The position numbers and the translations under genes are program-made. Under the pieces are notes generated by a model. The model was not told the origin of the DNA and ran no database searches. It saw only the letters and a program-made list of their open reading frames with translations. DNA of 64,000 nt from NCBI GenBank assembly GCA_963790335.1, contig CAWBOB010000008.1:310001-374000 (forward strand). The letters run 5' to 3'. Positions 51,510-60,763 of this stretch are shown here, one piece after another. Each line of letters opens with the position of its first letter. The first letter of the stretch is position 1. The DNA comes from JAOUEA01 sp963790335. GTDB taxonomy: Bacteria > Actinomycetota > UBA4738 > HRBIN12.

Positions 51510-53192
51510 CTACTGGCACGACGCCGAGCCGGAGTCGTCGTACGGCGAGGACCCCTCGACGAGGAAGCGCCAGTCGTAGGACCCGTCGCGCAGCACCAGG
51601 CGCAGCACACCGAACGTCGAGCCGACGGCGGTCACGCTGTTCGGGGCACGCAGGTCGGGCGAAGCGAGGCCGCCGTGGCTCTTGCCGCCGGTGCCGACGA
51701 CGAACTGCCTGATGCCGCTCCCCTCAGGGTTGCCGTCGGGATCCTGCGGGGCGAACCGCTCGTAGAAGTGCTGGTCGCCGCTGAGCACCATCTCGACGCC
51801 GTGCGCGTGAAGGTCCTGCCAGATCGGCCTGAGTGAGCCGATCGGCCCCGCACCGCTGGACCTCGAGGCGAACCGAGGCTGGTGCATCAGCGCGATCGTG
51901 CACGAGGCACTCGAACTCGCGAGGTCGCTCTCGAGCCAGTCGTTCTGCGGTCCGCCCTGGGCACATCCGCCCGTGATCCTCGAGCATTCGGTGTTCAGCG
52001 CGATGACGTGCCACGGTCCGATGTCGAAGCTGTAGTAGCCCCGGTCCGGATCGGAGGCCGAGGCCTGATGAGGAGCGAGCTGGTTGGCGAAGTACGCCAT
52101 GTAGCCGTCGGGCCCGGCCGCTCCGCACCCCGTGCCGTTGGCTCCGTACTCTTCGTCGGCCAGGATCGGGTGCGTGATCGGCTTGACGTCGCCCCAGCTC
52201 GGGTCGTAGCTCTCGTTGAATGCGCTGAGGCCTCCGCACTCGTACTGCTGATCCCCGAGCGTCAGCACGCGGTCGGCTCCCGCGAGCAGGCCGGCCGTGT
52301 GCTTGTGGCGGCACTTCGTCGCCGTGCCGTTCCCCGAGTTGTACGACGCGTTCGCGGGATCGCACGCGATGTCGCCGGCCGCCATCACGACGAAGGTCTG
52401 GCTCGCGGCGGGCTCGGTGGTGATCGCGAACGGCGCCGACGATGCCGACGCGCCTCCGTCGTTCAGCCCGCGGACGGCGTACGTGTACGCCGTGTTCGCC
52501 GCGACGGTGGCGTCGCTGTACGAGGTCCTCTTGACGGTCGCGATGGCGACCCCGTCGCGGATCACCCGGTAGCGCTCGGCACGCGGCGCCTCGTTCCAGA
52601 TCAGGTCGACACGGCTCGAGGTCGCGACCCCGTCGAGCCCCGTAGGCGCCGGCGGTGGGGTCGCCGCGTCGCCCCGCTCGCACCCGCTCGCGTCGTCACC
52701 GTCATCGGCGGTGCACCGATCGGAGCCTGACTCCCCTCTGAGCAGATCCCCGGCGACACCGTCGGCTGCGTCGATCTCGTCGCGGCCCGGCCCGCCGTGC
52801 AGCTCGTCCCGCCCCCGGCCGCCCTCGATGCGGTCGTTGCCCGAGCCGCCGCGCATCAGGTCGGCATCGGAGCCGCCCTTCAGACGATCCGTTCCAGGGC
52901 CACCGACCGGTTGATCGCGGCCTGGACCGCCGCGGATGATGTCGGCGCCGCCCAGACCGAACACGCGGTCACGACCGGCGAAGCCGCAGATCACGTCGGA
53001 GCGCGGGGTGCCCACGAGCACGTCGTCGCCCGGCGTGCCCCTCACCGTGCAGCCGCCCGCCGATGGTCCCGCCCCACGCTCCACCGACACCGGCGATCGC
53101 TCGATACGCCATGCGCCGCCGGCCGGCTGCACCGCGATCGACGTGGTGGCCGCCATCAGGAACGCGAGCGCGGTTGCCTTGTGTGTGCGCAT
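51510..53192 (-). CDS. Secreted metallophosphoesterase with RTX-like repeats and Fn3 domain
   Basis: 560 residues. Signal peptide (MRTHKATALAFLMAATTSIA), GGAGGAAGG ribosome site. Residues about 50-165 are RTX-like nonapeptides (GGPGRDQPVGGPGTDRLKGG, GGSGNDRIEGGRGRDELHGG) that bind calcium after export. A fibronectin-III domain follows at about 180-265 (APTGLDGVATSSRVDLIWNE). The phosphoesterase is at about 270-560 with MAAGDIACDP, LGDQQYECGG, ALMHQPRF and SGDQHFYERFAPQDPDGNPE. It is homologous to the enzyme at 2180-3574 in the catalytic domain only. Confidence 0.85.
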   Translation of the reverse strand: MRTHKATALAFLMAATTSIAVQPAGGAWRIERSPVSVERGAGPSAGGCTVRGTPGDDVLVGTPRSDVICGFAGRDRVFGLGGADIIRGGPGRDQPVGGPGTDRLKGGSDADLMRGGSGNDRIEGGRGRDELHGGPGRDEIDAADGVAGDLLRGESGSDRCTADDGDDASGCERGDAATPPPAPTGLDGVATSSRVDLIWNEAPRAERYRVIRDGVAIATVKRTSYSDATVAANTAYTYAVRGLNDGGASASSAPFAITTEPAASQTFVVMAAGDIACDPANASYNSGNGTATKCRHKHTAGLLAGADRVLTLGDQQYECGGLSAFNESYDPSWGDVKPITHPILADEEYGANGTGCGAAGPDGYMAYFANQLAPHQASASDPDRGYYSFDIGPWHVIALNTECSRITGGCAQGGPQNDWLESDLASSSASCTIALMHQPRFASRSSGAGPIGSLRPIWQDLHAHGVEMVLSGDQHFYERFAPQDPDGNPEGSGIRQFVVGTGGKSHGGLASPDLRAPNSVTAVGSTFGVLRLVLRDGSYDWRFLVEGSSPYDDSGSASCQ

Positions 53193-53274
53193 CCGGCCTT
53201 CCTCCGGGATGTCTGCCACGAAAGACATCGAAGAGCAGTGTTGCAGCCGAAACGGCGTGTGCAACCCTCCTGAG

Positions 53275-53364
53275 CGGAGACGGAGAGATTCGAACTCTCG
53301 AGGGAGTTATTAGCCCCCTAACCGCTTAGCAGGCGGCTCCTTTCGGCCTCTCAGGCACGTCTCC
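53275..53364 (-). tRNA. tRNA-Ser (GCT)
   Basis: A 90-nt type II tRNA on the minus strand with acceptor GGAGACG/CGTCTCC. The anticodon loop CTGCTAA between CCGC and GCGG gives GCU, reading AGC/AGU. It has a long variable arm and the T-loop AGTTCGAATCT. Confidence 0.95.
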
Positions 53365-53415
53365 GCCTTCGATTCTAGCCGTGTGGGCTTCCGGCTCGCG
53401 GGTACGCTTCGCGCC

Positions 53416-54612
53416 ATGCCCGATGTGGTCATCGTCGGCGGCGGCATCATCGGCGCAGCGTGCGCGAACGAGCTCGCATCGCGGGGAGCGTCGGTGACCC
53501 TCGTCGAGCGAGACCACCTCGCGGCACACGCCTCGGGTCGCAACCAAGGGTTGTGGCTGCTTCCCGACGACGACGTCAACGTGGCGATGGCGCGCGCGAG
53601 CCTCGACGTCTACCGCGATGTCGCGGCCGAGGCTCGCATCGACGTGCGGCTCGACGACGCTCCGGTCGGATCGGTGCTCGCAGCATCCAACGCGCGCGAG
53701 GTGCGCCTGGCCGAGGACGCCGTCGCCCGTGCCCGGCGGCACGGCTTCGCGGTCGACGACATCTCGGAGCCCGCCGAGATCCGTGACGCGGAGCCCGGGC
53801 TCACGCGCAACCTCGCGGGCGCGTGGCTCGTGCATGCGGGGCACCGCCTCGACCCGGGGGCGCTCACCGTGGCGCTGGCGCTCGCGGCCGCCGAGCGTGG
53901 CGCCGCGATCCGTCATCACGTGCACGCTCGCGGTCTGCTGCACCGGGGTGACCTGGTGGCGGGAGTCGTGACCGACGACGGCGTGATCGAGGCCACCACC
54001 ACGATCGTCGCCGCCGGGCCGTGGACGTCACCGCTGCTCGAGCAGGCAGGCGTGCACCTGCCGATCATCGGAGCGCGCGGCTGGCTCGTGCGGGTCGCAC
54101 CACGCGTTCGGCATCTCCTCTCGCACCTGGTCGAGGCGCCGGGGCCGCACACGGCCCTGCGCACTGCGCAACCACCTGCATGGCCAGAGGCGGCGACCGT
54201 GATCAGGGACGGCGCCCCCGGCGACGAGCTCGGAGCGCTGCTGCACCCGCATCGAGACGGCCGCACGATCGTGATCGGCTCCACCCGCCAGATCTGGCTC
54301 ACGCCCGAGCCCCCTGAGGACCTGATCGTCGGCCGGCTGCTCGCTGCGGCTCGCGACCTCGTGCCGGCGATCGACGATGCAGCGGTGCAGTCGTCGTGGT
54401 GGGGGCTGCGACCACTGACGCCCGACGAGCGCCCGCTCATCGGGGCCGTGCGCGAGGGCCTGCAGGTGGCGACCGGACACGGCTCCGAAGGGGTGATCCT
54501 CGGCGCGGGCACAGCGCAGCTGGTGGCCACCCAGCTCGCGGGCGAAGCCCCTGCCTTCGACCCCGCGCCGTTCGACCCCCTTCGGTTCGACGCCGACGCG
54601 GAGCTCGGCTGA
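53416..54612 (+). CDS. FAD-dependent oxidoreductase (DAO/glycine-oxidase family)
   Basis: 398 residues. The N-terminal dinucleotide fold DVVIVGGGIIGAACANELAS binds FAD; ERDHLAAHASGRNQGLWLLP follows. The substrate domain and the C-terminal SSWWGLRPLTPDERPLIGAV, then VATGHGSEGVILGAGTAQLV, match D-amino-acid/glycine oxidase-type enzymes. The substrate is not determined. TACGCT at 53403-53408 is seven bases before the ATG, supporting this start over one eleven codons upstream. Confidence 0.85.
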   Translation: MPDVVIVGGGIIGAACANELASRGASVTLVERDHLAAHASGRNQGLWLLPDDDVNVAMARASLDVYRDVAAEARIDVRLDDAPVGSVLAASNAREVRLAEDAVARARRHGFAVDDISEPAEIRDAEPGLTRNLAGAWLVHAGHRLDPGALTVALALAAAERGAAIRHHVHARGLLHRGDLVAGVVTDDGVIEATTTIVAAGPWTSPLLEQAGVHLPIIGARGWLVRVAPRVRHLLSHLVEAPGPHTALRTAQPPAWPEAATVIRDGAPGDELGALLHPHRDGRTIVIGSTRQIWLTPEPPEDLIVGRLLAAARDLVPAIDDAAVQSSWWGLRPLTPDERPLIGAVREGLQVATGHGSEGVILGAGTAQLVATQLAGEAPAFDPAPFDPLRFDADAELG

Positions 54613-54672
54613 GCCGCCTCGCGGAGGGGACACCGCTGGACCTGCGGCGATACGATTCAAGCCCTACCGGCC

Positions 54673-55986
54673 ATGCCCATCCTTACCCTCGGGGTCTCCT
54701 TCCGTCGCACGCCGATCGAGCTGCTTGAGCGGCTCACGTTCACCGACGACGACCTGACCAAGGCCTACCGGGTCGCGGAGGATCTCGATGGCGTGGAGGG
54801 CGCGGTGGTGCTCTCGACCTGCAACCGTGTCGAGGTCTACGGCGACGTGGCGACCTACCATGCCGGATTCCTCGCGATGAAGCGCCTGCTCATCGAGACG
54901 CGTGTGGTGTCGGCCGAGGAGCTCGCGGAGCCGCTGTACTCCCACTGGGAACGCGACGCCGCCGACCACCTGTTCGCCGTCGCGAGCGGGCTCGACTCGA
55001 TGGTGCTCGGCGAGACGCAGATCCAGGCGCAGGTGCGCGAGGCGGTGAGGCGTGCCGGCGCCGAAGGCGCAGGCACGCCGGCGCTGACCGCGCTCTTCCA
55101 CGCTGCCGCGCGCGCCGGCAGGCGGGTGCGGCAGGAAACCTCGATCGGCGCGGCGCCCGACGCATTCGTCTCGATGGGCGCCGACCTCGCCGATCAGGCC
55201 GCGGGGGGGCTCGCCGGCCGCGACGTGGTGATCGTGGGAGCGGGTGCCATGGCTGCGCTCGCAGTGAAGCATCTGCGGAGCCGCGGAGTGGCTACGGTGC
55301 GCATCCTCAATCGCTCGGTGGAGCACGCACGCTCGCTCGCCATACGCTCCGATGCCGAACACGGCGAACTCGATGCCCTGCCCGACGCCATGCGCGAGGC
55401 CGATCTCGTGGTGAGCGCGACCGGCGCGGCCGGCACGGTCATCGATCGCGATGCGGTCGCCAACGCCCTGTCGGGGCGCGAAGGGCGTCCCTTGGTGCTG
55501 CTCGATCTCGCCGTGCCGAGAGACGTCGATCCGGGCACCGACGAGCTCGACGGAGTGCGGGTGATCGACATCGTCTCCCTCAGGCAGCGGCTCACCGAGC
55601 TCGCCGACGATGCCGCCGATGACATCACGAAGGCCCAGAGGATCGTGGCCGACGAGGTGCGGCGATTCCTCGTGCGACGCCGAGGGGACGAGCTCGCACC
55701 GTTGATCCGCGCCGTGCGTCGGCGTGGTGACGAGGTCGCGCGTCGTGAGATCGAGCGCTTCTCGTCGCGGCTGTCGGACCTCACGCCGGACGAGCGCGAG
55801 GCCGTCGAGGCGATGGCCCGCGGTATCACGGCCAAGCTGCTGCACGATCCGATCATCGCGATCAAGGAACGCTCCGCATCGGGCGGAGAGCCCGAGCACG
55901 CTCGCGTGCTGGCCGAACTGCTCGGCCTCGACGAGCCCGAGCCCCCCACGGACGGTGGCGGATCCGGCGGCCTTCCCCCGTCGTGA
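54673..55986 (+). CDS. hemA: Glutamyl-tRNA reductase
   Basis: 437 residues; makes glutamate-1-semialdehyde from glutamyl-tRNA, the entry to C5-pathway heme synthesis. It starts MPILTLGVSFRRTPIELLER. The catalytic Cys is in LSTCNRVEVY, NADPH binds VVIVGAGAMAALAVKHL, and the helical dimerisation tail ends in an acidic/Gly-rich stretch. It is the first gene of the hemA-C-D-B-L cluster. TACGAT (54651-54656) lies 16 nt upstream of the ATG. The stop overlaps hemC (GTGA). Confidence 0.95.
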   Translation: MPILTLGVSFRRTPIELLERLTFTDDDLTKAYRVAEDLDGVEGAVVLSTCNRVEVYGDVATYHAGFLAMKRLLIETRVVSAEELAEPLYSHWERDAADHLFAVASGLDSMVLGETQIQAQVREAVRRAGAEGAGTPALTALFHAAARAGRRVRQETSIGAAPDAFVSMGADLADQAAGGLAGRDVVIVGAGAMAALAVKHLRSRGVATVRILNRSVEHARSLAIRSDAEHGELDALPDAMREADLVVSATGAAGTVIDRDAVANALSGREGRPLVLLDLAVPRDVDPGTDELDGVRVIDIVSLRQRLTELADDAADDITKAQRIVADEVRRFLVRRRGDELAPLIRAVRRRGDEVARREIERFSSRLSDLTPDEREAVEAMARGITAKLLHDPIIAIKERSASGGEPEHARVLAELLGLDEPEPPTDGGGSGGLPPS

Positions 55987-56897
55987 CCAACCTCCGCATC
56001 GGCACCCGGCGTTCGCCGCTCGCCCTGGCGCAGGCCGAGGAGATCCGCCTCAGGCTCGAGGCGACCGGCGTGCTCGCCGAGATCGTGCCCATGACGACAT
56101 CGGGGGACGAGGGAGCGGAAGCATCATCGTCCCCGCAAGGGCTGAAGGGTCTGTGGATCGACACGATCCTCGACGCGCTCGAGGCCGGCGACATCGATCT
56201 GGCCGTGCACTCTGCCAAGGACCTGCCGGCCGATGAGGACGAGGGCTTCACGATCGCCGCCGTGCCCGAGCGCGAGGACCCGGGCGACGTGTTGGTCAGC
56301 CGGGAGGGGGCGACACTGCCGGCCGGAGCGTTGATCGGCACGTCGAGCCTGCGCCGCCGGGCCCAGCTCCTGGCCGGCTTCCCCGGTCTCGAGGTCGTCG
56401 AGCTGCGCGGCAACGTGCAGACCCGGCTGGGCAAGGTCGAGCGAGGCGAGGTCGACGCAGCCGTGCTCGCGGCGGCGGGACTGTCACGGCTCGGGCTCGA
56501 GCCCGAGCACGCCCGAGCGCTCCCCCTCGCGATGATGGTGCCGGCCCCAGGCCAAGGCTGCCTCGCGGTGCAGACGCGCGACGATGACGACGACACGATG
56601 GCGGCGGTCGCACCGCTCGACCATGCGCCGAGTCACCGTGCCCTCGACGCCGAACGATCGCTCATGTGGCGTCTCGGGGGCGGGTGCGCGCTTCCGCTCG
56701 GAGCCCATGCGGTGGTGGGCGCCGAAGCCATCTCGCTCTCGGCGATCGTCGCCACCCCCGACGGCACCACGGTGCTCAGGGTGCAGGCCGAGGGGGGCAC
56801 GCCCGAAGATGCGGCCGAGGCCGCCGCCAAGGAGCTGATCGAGCTGGGAGCCGAGCGCATCCTCGCCGAGGCCGAGGCTGAGGCCGGGCTCGATTGA
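55983..56897 (+). CDS. hemC: Porphobilinogen deaminase
   Basis: 304 residues; polymerises four porphobilinogens into hydroxymethylbilane. It has RIGTRRSPLALAQAEEIRLR, the Arg-rich substrate loop TSSLRRRAQLL, and a cofactor Cys in GGGCALPLGAHAVV that carries the dipyrromethane. Length normal. GTG start overlapping hemA; the stop overlaps hemD. Confidence 0.95.
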   Translation: MTNLRIGTRRSPLALAQAEEIRLRLEATGVLAEIVPMTTSGDEGAEASSSPQGLKGLWIDTILDALEAGDIDLAVHSAKDLPADEDEGFTIAAVPEREDPGDVLVSREGATLPAGALIGTSSLRRRAQLLAGFPGLEVVELRGNVQTRLGKVERGEVDAAVLAAAGLSRLGLEPEHARALPLAMMVPAPGQGCLAVQTRDDDDDTMAAVAPLDHAPSHRALDAERSLMWRLGGGCALPLGAHAVVGAEAISLSAIVATPDGTTVLRVQAEGGTPEDAAEAAAKELIELGAERILAEAEAEAGLD

Positions 56898-57667
56898 GCG
56901 TGGCCCGCCGGTCGACCGCGAGCCGCCCGCTCCGAGACCGGACCGTGGTGGTCACGCGCCCGGCCGACCAGTCGGCGCCGTTGGTGTCCGGGCTCCGACG
57001 CCTCGGCGCCCGAGCGATCGTCGCTCCCGCGATCGAGATCGTGCCGGCGCGATCGGCAGCGCTCACGGCGGCGCTTCGTGAGCTCGAGCGCGGCGCGTTC
57101 TCGTGGATGACGCTCACCAGCCGGGCGACCGTCGACATGTTGGCGGCGCGGCTTCCCGGCCCGAGCGCGATCGCCGGCACGAAGGTGGCAGCGATCGGCG
57201 ACGGCACGTCGGCGGCCTTCCGCCGATGGGCGCGCCGACCACCCGATCTCGTGCCGGCAACGTTCACCACGGCCGGGCTCGCTCGCGCGTTCCCTCGAGG
57301 GTCGGGGCGGGTGCTCTGCCCGAGGGCCGACATCGCCCCCGACGGGCTCGAGGACGCACTCGCCGCGAGAGGATGGTCTCCGACCCGGGTCGATGCGTAC
57401 CGCACGCGCATGCCCGCGACCCTGCCGGCCGAAGCACGACAGGCGCTGCGATCGGGCGCCGTCGACGCGGTCACGTTCACGAGCGCTTCCACCGTGCGAG
57501 GGTTCGTCGGCGCCCTGGGGCCGGTGAAGGGCTCGCCTCGGGTCGTGTGCATCGGGCCGGTGACGGCGGCGGAAGCGCGCGCTCGCGGGCTCACGGTGCA
57601 CGCCGTCGCCCGTCCCCACACCATCGACGGGGTCGTGGATGCCGTGGTGCGCGTGCTGACCCGATGA
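56894..57667 (+). CDS. hemD: Uroporphyrinogen-III synthase
   Basis: About 257 residues; cyclises hydroxymethylbilane with inversion of ring D. It is low in sequence conservation but shows RTVVVTRPADQSAPLVSGLR, AFSWMTLTSRATVDML, TSASTVRGFVGALG and VVCIGPVTAAEARARGL in family order. The TTG at 56894 overlaps the hemC stop (TTGA); the GTG at 56900 is the alternative. The position between hemC and hemB supports the call. Confidence 0.9.
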   Translation: MSVARRSTASRPLRDRTVVVTRPADQSAPLVSGLRRLGARAIVAPAIEIVPARSAALTAALRELERGAFSWMTLTSRATVDMLAARLPGPSAIAGTKVAAIGDGTSAAFRRWARRPPDLVPATFTTAGLARAFPRGSGRVLCPRADIAPDGLEDALAARGWSPTRVDAYRTRMPATLPAEARQALRSGAVDAVTFTSASTVRGFVGALGPVKGSPRVVCIGPVTAAEARARGLTVHAVARPHTIDGVVDAVVRVLTR

Positions 57668-57710
57668 CCGCGCTGGCACGCCGGCGCCGGGCCCCGCTAC
57701 GCTTGCACCC

Positions 57711-58698
57711 ATGAGCTTCCCCCGCCAGCGGATGCGTCGGCTCAGACGCACTCCGGCCATGCGCGCCCTGGTGCGAGAGGCACGCCTGCACACCGACGAC
57801 CTGATCATGCCGCTGTTCTGCAAGCAGGGGATCGACGAACCCGTGCCGATCACATCGATGCCGGGTCAGTTCCAGCACTCGCTCGAGACGCTGCGCAAGG
57901 AAGCCGTGACCGTCGCCGAATCCGGTGTGCGGGCGTTCATGGTCTTCGGCGTGCCGGCGACGAAGGACGCCGAGGGCTCCGAAGCCTGGAACCCGCGGGG
58001 CGTCGGTCAACTCGCGATCCGCGTCCTGCGTGAGGAGTTCGGCGACGATGCGGTCGTCATGAGCGACCTCTGCCTCGACGAGTACACCGACCACGGACAC
58101 TGCGGCGTGCTGAACGACCGCGACGAGGTCGACAACGACGAGACCCTCGAGCGGTACCGGCGCATCGCGCTCGCGCAGGCCGACGCGGGGGCGCACGTGG
58201 TGGCGCCCAGCGGCATGATGGACGGACAGGTCGCAGCGATCCGCGATGCGCTCGACGGCGGCGGGTCGCGACGACGTCGCGATCCTCGCCTACGCGGCGA
58301 AGTTCGCGAGCGCCTTCTACGGTCCGTTCCGAGAGGCGGCCGAGGGAGCCCCGAGATTCGGCGATCGCACCGCCTACCAGCAGGATCCGGCCAACGCCGA
58401 CGAGGCCCTGCGTGAGATCCGGGCCGACATCGACGAGGGCGCCGACATCGTGATGGTGAAGCCGGCCGTGCCCTACCTCGACATCGTGCACCGCGCCAAG
58501 TCGGAGACTGGCTTCCCGATCGCCGCCTACCACGTGAGCGGCGAGTACGCCATGCTGAAGGCCGCCGCGGCCAACGGCTGGCTCGACGAGCGCCGCACCG
58601 TGCTCGAGACCCTCACGTCGATCCGGCGCGCCGGCGCCGATCTGATCCTCACCTACCACGCGAGCGACGCGGCTCGCTGGCTCGGCGAGGACCGCTGA
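57711..58698 (+). CDS. hemB: Delta-aminolevulinate dehydratase (frame break near 58260)
   Basis: About 328 residues; condenses two 5-aminolevulinates to porphobilinogen. Schiff-base lysines are in VMVKPAVPYLD and SGEYAMLKAA. The metal region reads DLCLDEYTDHGHCG, with Asp where zinc enzymes have Cys, so a magnesium-type enzyme is likely. After AAIRDALDGG the frame steps by one base and continues RDDVAILAYAAKFASAFYGP to the end. As hemB is essential for heme, an extra base in the assembly is the simplest explanation. TACGCT is seven bases before the ATG. Confidence 0.93.
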
Positions 58699-58753
58699 CC
58701 GAGCCTTCGGGGCGGAGACCGCCCGTCGGGGCCGCGGCTACCATCTGCGCCTG

Positions 58754-60043
58754 ATGCCCACGTCCCGATCGGAGGAGCTGTTCGAGCGCGCTCGATCGGT
58801 GATCCCGGGCGGCGTGGACTCGCCGGTGCGCGCGTTCGGAGCGGTCGGCGGCTCGCCCCTGTTCGTCGAGCGGGGCGAGGGCGCGTACGTCGTCGACGTC
58901 GACGGGAACCGCTACGTCGACTTCGTGCAGTCCTGGGGCGCCCTGCTGTTCGGGCATGCCCGCGCCGAGATCGTCGAGGCTGCCGCCGCCGCGGCCTCCA
59001 GGGGCACGTCGTTCGGAGCACCGACGCTGGGCGAGGTCGAGCTGGCGGAACGCATCGTCGACGCCGTGCCTGGGGTGGAACAGGTCCGGCTCGTGAGCAG
59101 CGGCACCGAGGCGGCGATGAGCGCGATCCGGCTGGCGCGCGGCGCCACCGGCCGTGACCTGCTCGTGAAGTTCGACGGCTGCTATCACGGGCACTCCGAC
59201 TCGCTGCTCGCCAACGGTGCGGGAAGCGGGCTCGCGACCTTCGGCATCCCGTCGTCGCCCGGCGTGACCGAGGGGGCCGCGCGCGACACCCTGAGCGTGC
59301 CCTTCAACGATCTCGACGCCGCGTCGGCGCTCTTCGACGAGCGAGGCGGCGACATCGCGGTCGTCATGGTCGAACCGGTCGCCGCGAACATGGGCGTGGT
59401 GCCGCCCCGGGCGGGCTTCCTCGAGGGGCTGCGGGCGCTCTGCGACCGGCATGGAGCGCTGTTGGCCTTCGACGAGGTGATCACCGGCTTCCGCATCGAC
59501 TACGGGGGGGCGCAGTCCCGGTACGGGGTGACGCCCGACATCACGGTGCTCGGCAAGATCATGGGCGGGGGGTTCCCGTGCGCGGCGTTCGGCGGCAGCG
59601 CCGAGCTCATGGCCCGCCTCGCACCCGAGGGGCCCGTCTACCAAGCGGGCACCCTCAGCGGGAATCCGGTCGCCGTCGCCGCCGGCATCGCGGCGCTCGA
59701 TCTGGCGAGGACGACCGACCCGTACCCCGGTCTCGAAGCGACCGCCGACGCGCTCGTCGAGGGCATCGGCGTCGCGTTCGAGGCCTCGGGTATCCCGGTC
59801 ACCATCAACCGGGCCGGGTCGATGTTCAGCGTGTTCTTCACCGGGGCGGCTGGGTCACCCGTGAGCGACTTCACCGAGGCTCGAGCCGCGGATCACGCGA
59901 GGTACGGACGGTTCTTCCACCACATGCTCGATCACGGCGTCGCGTTGCCCCCCTCGGGGTACGAGCTGTGGACCCTGGGCACGGCGCACGGCCCCGAGGA
60001 AACGGAGAGAACCCTCGGGGCCGTGGCGTCGTTCCGGGACTGA
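58754..60043 (+). CDS. hemL: Glutamate-1-semialdehyde 2,1-aminomutase
   Basis: 429-residue PLP enzyme making 5-aminolevulinate. It has VDFVQSWGALLFGHARAEIV, SSGTEAAMSAIRLARGATGR, the DEVITGFR cofactor Asp and the PLP lysine in VLGKIMGGGFPCAAFGG. TACCAT lies nine bases before the ATG, so it has its own leaderless promoter besides read-through from hemB. Confidence 0.96.
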   Translation: MPTSRSEELFERARSVIPGGVDSPVRAFGAVGGSPLFVERGEGAYVVDVDGNRYVDFVQSWGALLFGHARAEIVEAAAAAASRGTSFGAPTLGEVELAERIVDAVPGVEQVRLVSSGTEAAMSAIRLARGATGRDLLVKFDGCYHGHSDSLLANGAGSGLATFGIPSSPGVTEGAARDTLSVPFNDLDAASALFDERGGDIAVVMVEPVAANMGVVPPRAGFLEGLRALCDRHGALLAFDEVITGFRIDYGGAQSRYGVTPDITVLGKIMGGGFPCAAFGGSAELMARLAPEGPVYQAGTLSGNPVAVAAGIAALDLARTTDPYPGLEATADALVEGIGVAFEASGIPVTINRAGSMFSVFFTGAAGSPVSDFTEARAADHARYGRFFHHMLDHGVALPPSGYELWTLGTAHGPEETERTLGAVASFRD

Positions 60044-60134
60044 CGCGGCAGGTGGGCCGGTCCCGGAGTCGCCCCCGACGACGGACGGGCAGTCGGACGC
60101 CGGAGACGCTCTCAGATGGGCGGGCCTGGTACCG

Positions 60135-60605
60135 CTAGGCGACCGCCGCCTCGGCGAGCTGCGGCGCTTCGCTCACGTCGACGCGCTCCACCCTGGTCGC
60201 GAGGCAGAACGTGCCGATCACGCGGTCGAGCGCGTCGTGGGTCGGCGCGACCCGGCATCGCACGGTGACCCGATCGCCCTCCAGGGTGAACGAGGCGGTC
60301 TCGCCGTTGAGGGCCGCCACGTGGGCGTCGAGCAGCTCGAGGTTCGGTCCGTCCATGCCGAAGACCGCGATCAGGTCGCGGCCTTCCACCTTGGACCGCG
60401 GCAGACCGACGACCTCCGATGCCGCACCTGTGACCGTGCGGACCCGCAGCGCGGTGTCGGTGCTCCAGAAGAACACGGGACGACCTTCCGCCGCCGCTTC
60501 CATCGTGGCCGCACTCGAGAACCGCGAGTGCGGGGGCGGTGGCGCGGCTGGTGCCTGGGGGATCGGCACCGTGTCGGTGATGCCGAACAATTCCCACTGT
60601 CGCAT
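60135..60605 (-). CDS. PAS-domain protein
   Basis: 156 residues with a single PAS module at about 45-140 (PVFFWSTDTALRVRTVTGAA SEVVGLPRS, VEGRDLIAVFGMDGP, TFTL-type SFTLEGDRVTVRCRVAPTHD). There is no output domain, so it is a free-standing sensor or partner. A GGGAGGGGTGAG ribosome site precedes the ATG. The leader contains a direct repeat CCCGAGGTTCG (about 60618 and 60632). Confidence 0.75.
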   Translation of the reverse strand: MRQWELFGITDTVPIPQAPAAPPPPHSRFSSAATMEAAAEGRPVFFWSTDTALRVRTVTGAASEVVGLPRSKVEGRDLIAVFGMDGPNLELLDAHVAALNGETASFTLEGDRVTVRCRVAPTHDALDRVIGTFCLATRVERVDVSEAPQLAEAAVA

Positions 60606-60763
60606 CGATCTCACCCCTCCCGAGGTTCGAGTCCCGAGGTTCGGGGACGACTCGTTACCTTGTTTCGGGTAGTGCGGGGTGGTTTCCGCATAGGACCTTC
60701 GACGGTTCTTCGCGCATGGGTCGGATGGCCTAGGAAGGCGCCATCGGTCGGGGCGCTCGGCGG